A stretch of 5,544 nt of DNA from Methanomassiliicoccales archaeon (GTDB lineage: Archaea; Thermoplasmatota; Thermoplasmata; Methanomassiliicoccales; UBA472), in assembly GCA_025457905.1 (NCBI GenBank), contig JALOTM010000099.1:1-5544 (forward strand), given 5' to 3'. The position numbers and the translations under genes were made by a program. Positions 5,504 to 5,544 of this stretch are shown piece by piece; the stretch's first letter is position 1, and each line of letters opens with the position of its first letter. The notes below the pieces were generated by a model that did not search any database, was not told where the DNA came from, and saw nothing but the letters and a program-made list of their open reading frames with translations.

Positions 5504-5524
5504 CTGGGCGAGATTCCTCACCCG

Positions 5525-5544
5525 ATGGAGCCAGTGGCGGCCTT
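5525..5544 (+). CDS. Possible start of a rightward gene, cut by the window edge
   Basis: Six codons (M-E-P-V-A-A) follow an ATG that lies at leaderless distance from the TATA-like element at 5495-5503. No Shine-Dalgarno sequence is present. Too little is visible to say what it encodes, and the call rests only on promoter spacing and on the otherwise unexplained intergenic region. Confidence 0.35.

Overview
The window joins two unrelated pieces of DNA. Positions from about 900 to the right edge look like an ordinary chromosomal stretch of a GC-rich archaeon. The evidence is a 50S ribosomal protein of the archaeal/eukaryotic L15e type, a family B replicative-type DNA polymerase, BRE/TATA promoters, apparently leaderless genes and frequent AGG arginine codons. 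A member of Thermoplasmata or a related euryarchaeal lineage is a reasonable guess, but no decisive lineage marker is visible. Positions 1 to about 893 carry two minus-strand genes for inner-membrane permeases of a dipeptide/oligopeptide ABC transporter (DppB/DppC type). All of their arginine codons are CGN, and they look like DNA from another, probably bacterial, genome.

The join lies at about 885-925. The DppB-like gene loses its N-terminal ~95 residues there, and the DNA polymerase, on the opposite strand, loses its N-terminal domain at the same place. Neither gene is complete and their reading frames simply run into each other's antisense. The simplest explanation is a chimeric assembly; a real illegitimate recombination is the alternative.

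Layout: dppC-like 5' part (1-212, -), dppB-like 3' part (240-~893, -), junction, family B DNA polymerase without its N-terminus (901-2943, +), DUF1801/YdhG-like small protein (2936-3334, -), a 247-bp intergenic region with a clear BRE/TATA promoter and a hairpin, rpl15e (3582-4229, +), a shortened ThiI-like THUMP protein with a destroyed PP-loop (4231-5025, -), a 118-residue hypothetical protein with a Lys/Ala/Pro tail (5054-5410, -), then a divergent promoter region and the first codons of a possible rightward gene (5525-5544, +).

The archaeal part is very compact. Two convergent pairs meet with an 8-bp overlap (polymerase/DUF1801) and a 1-bp gap (rpl15e/ThiI-like). The two minus-strand genes at the right end form a probable operon behind a TATA box that predicts a nearly leaderless transcript. 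The general theme is housekeeping information processing: DNA synthesis, the ribosome, and probable tRNA binding. I see no mobile element, CRISPR array, tRNA or rRNA. The most interesting biology is the ThiI homologue that keeps the RNA-binding half but has lost its ATP-binding motif, together with its uncharacterised operon partner.
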